Of a stretch of DNA of 36,732 bases, positions 35,890 through 36,732 are shown in pieces. Under the pieces are notes generated by a model that made no database searches, had not been told where the DNA came from, and saw nothing but the letters and a program-made list of their open reading frames with translations. The stretch is from a virus. How positions within the stretch are numbered: the first letter of the stretch is position 1; every line of letters starts with the position of its first letter. The translations under genes were made by a program, and so were the position numbers. The stretch is from IMG/VR virus record IMGVR_UViG_3300043436_000460, positions 1 through 36,732 of that record; one strand, 5' to 3'.

Positions 35890-36569
35890 TGATTGTAGGC
35901 GTATGCGTACCAGCAAGGGACGAGGTTCACACCTCTTTTGCATTTGACTTTGCCAAGATGGTGGGCAGAGATTCTAAGCATAGGTGTTCTCAAGATGGTA
36001 ACGGCCTAAAGCTGTACACAATGGCAGGAACGCTGATATTCGATCAGAGGGAGAAGCTAGTAGATGCTGCTCTCAAAGAAGGATGCGATGCGGTTCTGTT
36101 CATTGACTCAGATATGCGGTTTCCTAGTGACACGATTGACATTTTGTTAAGTCGTGAGGTTCCGATTGTTGGGGTCAATGCGGTAACGAGACGTAAGCCT
36201 ACGCTACCGACTGCTTTGAACCTTGAGATTGAGAAGGATGACGAGGGCAAGATTATTCGTCACGCTTGGCACAAGGTTGATTCGATGGGCAAGGAAGGTA
36301 TAGAGCCTGTTACAGCGGTTGGTTTTGGTGTGGTGATGATTCGCAAGGAAGTGTTTGAGAAAGTGCCTAAGCCTTGGTTTGATGTGGGTTGGGGATCTAA
36401 GGGCATTATTGGCGAGGATGTGCATTTCTGCATCAAAGCCTTGGATGCCGGGTTCCAGACTCATGTAGATCACAGCCTTTCCAAGCATATCGGTCACATT
36501 GGTACATACGAGTATCGATGGGAAGATGTAGAAGAAGGCGCTATTGAGGCGCATAACAACGGGAAATAG
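35889..36569 (+). CDS. Glycosyltransferase-like protein (GT-A) in the head module
   Basis: 226 residues from ATG 35889. IVGVCVPARDEVHTSFAFDF begins a GT-A fold; LFIDSDMRFPSDT (DSD 73-75) is the metal/nucleotide-sugar motif; AVGFGVVMIRKEVFEKVPKP and GEDVHFCIKALDAGFQTHVD complete it. Found in the same place in many related phages. Might glycosylate a virion protein or be structural. It differs from the cassette enzyme at 26526. Confidence 0.75.
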   Translation: MIVGVCVPARDEVHTSFAFDFAKMVGRDSKHRCSQDGNGLKLYTMAGTLIFDQREKLVDAALKEGCDAVLFIDSDMRFPSDTIDILLSREVPIVGVNAVTRRKPTLPTALNLEIEKDDEGKIIRHAWHKVDSMGKEGIEPVTAVGFGVVMIRKEVFEKVPKPWFDVGWGSKGIIGEDVHFCIKALDAGFQTHVDHSLSKHIGHIGTYEYRWEDVEEGAIEAHNNGK

Positions 36570-36571
36570 TC

Positions 36572-36732
36572 ATGGCCTTGACGAGCTATAGTGAACTAAA
36601 GACTACGATAGCCAGCTACCTAGCTCGTAGCGATCTGAACTCAGTAATCCCTGACTTCATCCGTCTGGCTGAGGAACGGTTGCGTCGTGACCTGAGAATC
36701 CGTCAGATGCTGGTGGTGGCTACGGCTAACAC
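36572..36732 (+). CDS. Head-tail adaptor protein (SU10-type), 5' part
   Basis: ATG 36572, two bases after the glycosyltransferase-like stop; it begins MALTSYSELKTTIASYLARS and runs open off the window end, continuing at the window start to 587. Bases 36606-36732 duplicate 1-127, so the gene is counted once. The full protein is 206 residues. See the entry at 1-587 for role. Confidence 0.75.
   Translation, partial: MALTSYSELKTTIASYLARSDLNSVIPDFIRLAEERLRRDLRIRQMLVVATAN
36606..36732. repeat. Terminal direct repeat, right copy (circular overlap)
   Basis: Identical to 1-127; marks the closure of the circular assembly. See the left copy. Confidence 0.95.

Noticed and set aside
1-36732. Temperate lifestyle
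   Set aside because: A Cro/XRE protein is present, but no integrase, excisionase, CI-like pair or attachment site is visible, so lysogeny is not claimed.

Overview
This window is one complete, circularly closed tailed-phage genome. The first 127 bases (1-127) are repeated exactly at the end (36606-36732), which is what an assembler leaves when it closes a circle, so the unit length is 36,605 bp. The contig ends cut one gene in two: the tail adaptor starts at 36572 and finishes at 587. Terminase, a 700-residue portal and an SU10-type capsid/adaptor set, with no tape measure, tail tube or sheath gene, point to a short-tailed (podovirus-like) particle. A GH19 endolysin and Rz/Rz1 spanins point to a Gram-negative host. 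Moderate GC and the small-protein repertoire suggest a freshwater proteobacterium, perhaps betaproteobacterial; that host guess is inference. I see no integrase, DNA polymerase, RNA polymerase, tRNA or CRISPR array.

Layout. (1) 36572-12003 across the junction, plus strand: adaptor, fibre-type proteins, a beta-propeller tail protein, a jelly-roll protein, a GNAT-like protein, four probable internal/ejection proteins and a second fibre. (2) 12035-15258: small membrane proteins, GH19 endolysin, 3-TM holin, a tiny exported protein, nested Rz/Rz1, and two small Cys-containing proteins. (3) 15267-16301: metallophosphatase with an N-terminal helix-turn-helix. (4) 16320-18970, minus strand: early leftward operon with three very small or unknown genes, an ERF annealing protein, a small protein with an SSB-like acidic tail, a Cro/XRE repressor, a truncated MazG-like protein and a zinc-finger protein. 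It is interrupted by two highly structured non-coding stretches. (5) 18971-19138: divergent control region with a perfect palindromic operator candidate. (6) 19139-25518, plus strand: small early genes, replication initiator, DnaB-like helicase, VRR-NUC nuclease, Ref-like HNH nuclease and several small basic or Cys-rich proteins. (7) 25518-27236: acyltransferase, methyltransferase and glycosyltransferase cassette. (8) 27229-29013: a large polyvalent-type protein. (9) 29040-36569: TerS, TerL, portal, scaffold, major capsid protein, free-standing HNH endonuclease, a small head-region protein and a glycosyltransferase-like protein.

How it works together (inference from families). The phage seems to supply its own initiator, helicase, annealing protein and nucleases and to borrow the host replicase. 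The divergent early operons are probably switched by the small XRE protein. The most unusual signals are non-coding. A ~104-nt RNA gene candidate (20026-20129) has its own sigma70-type promoter, a 5' hairpin whose loop is complementary to an internal junction, and a 19-position terminator stem. A Y-shaped inverted-repeat element (16637-16761) sits at the broken end of the mazG-like gene. A hairpin hides the ribosome binding site of the HNH gene directly behind a TATAAT box. Several genes would be missed by standard gene calling, including one that appears to start at ATT (12235).
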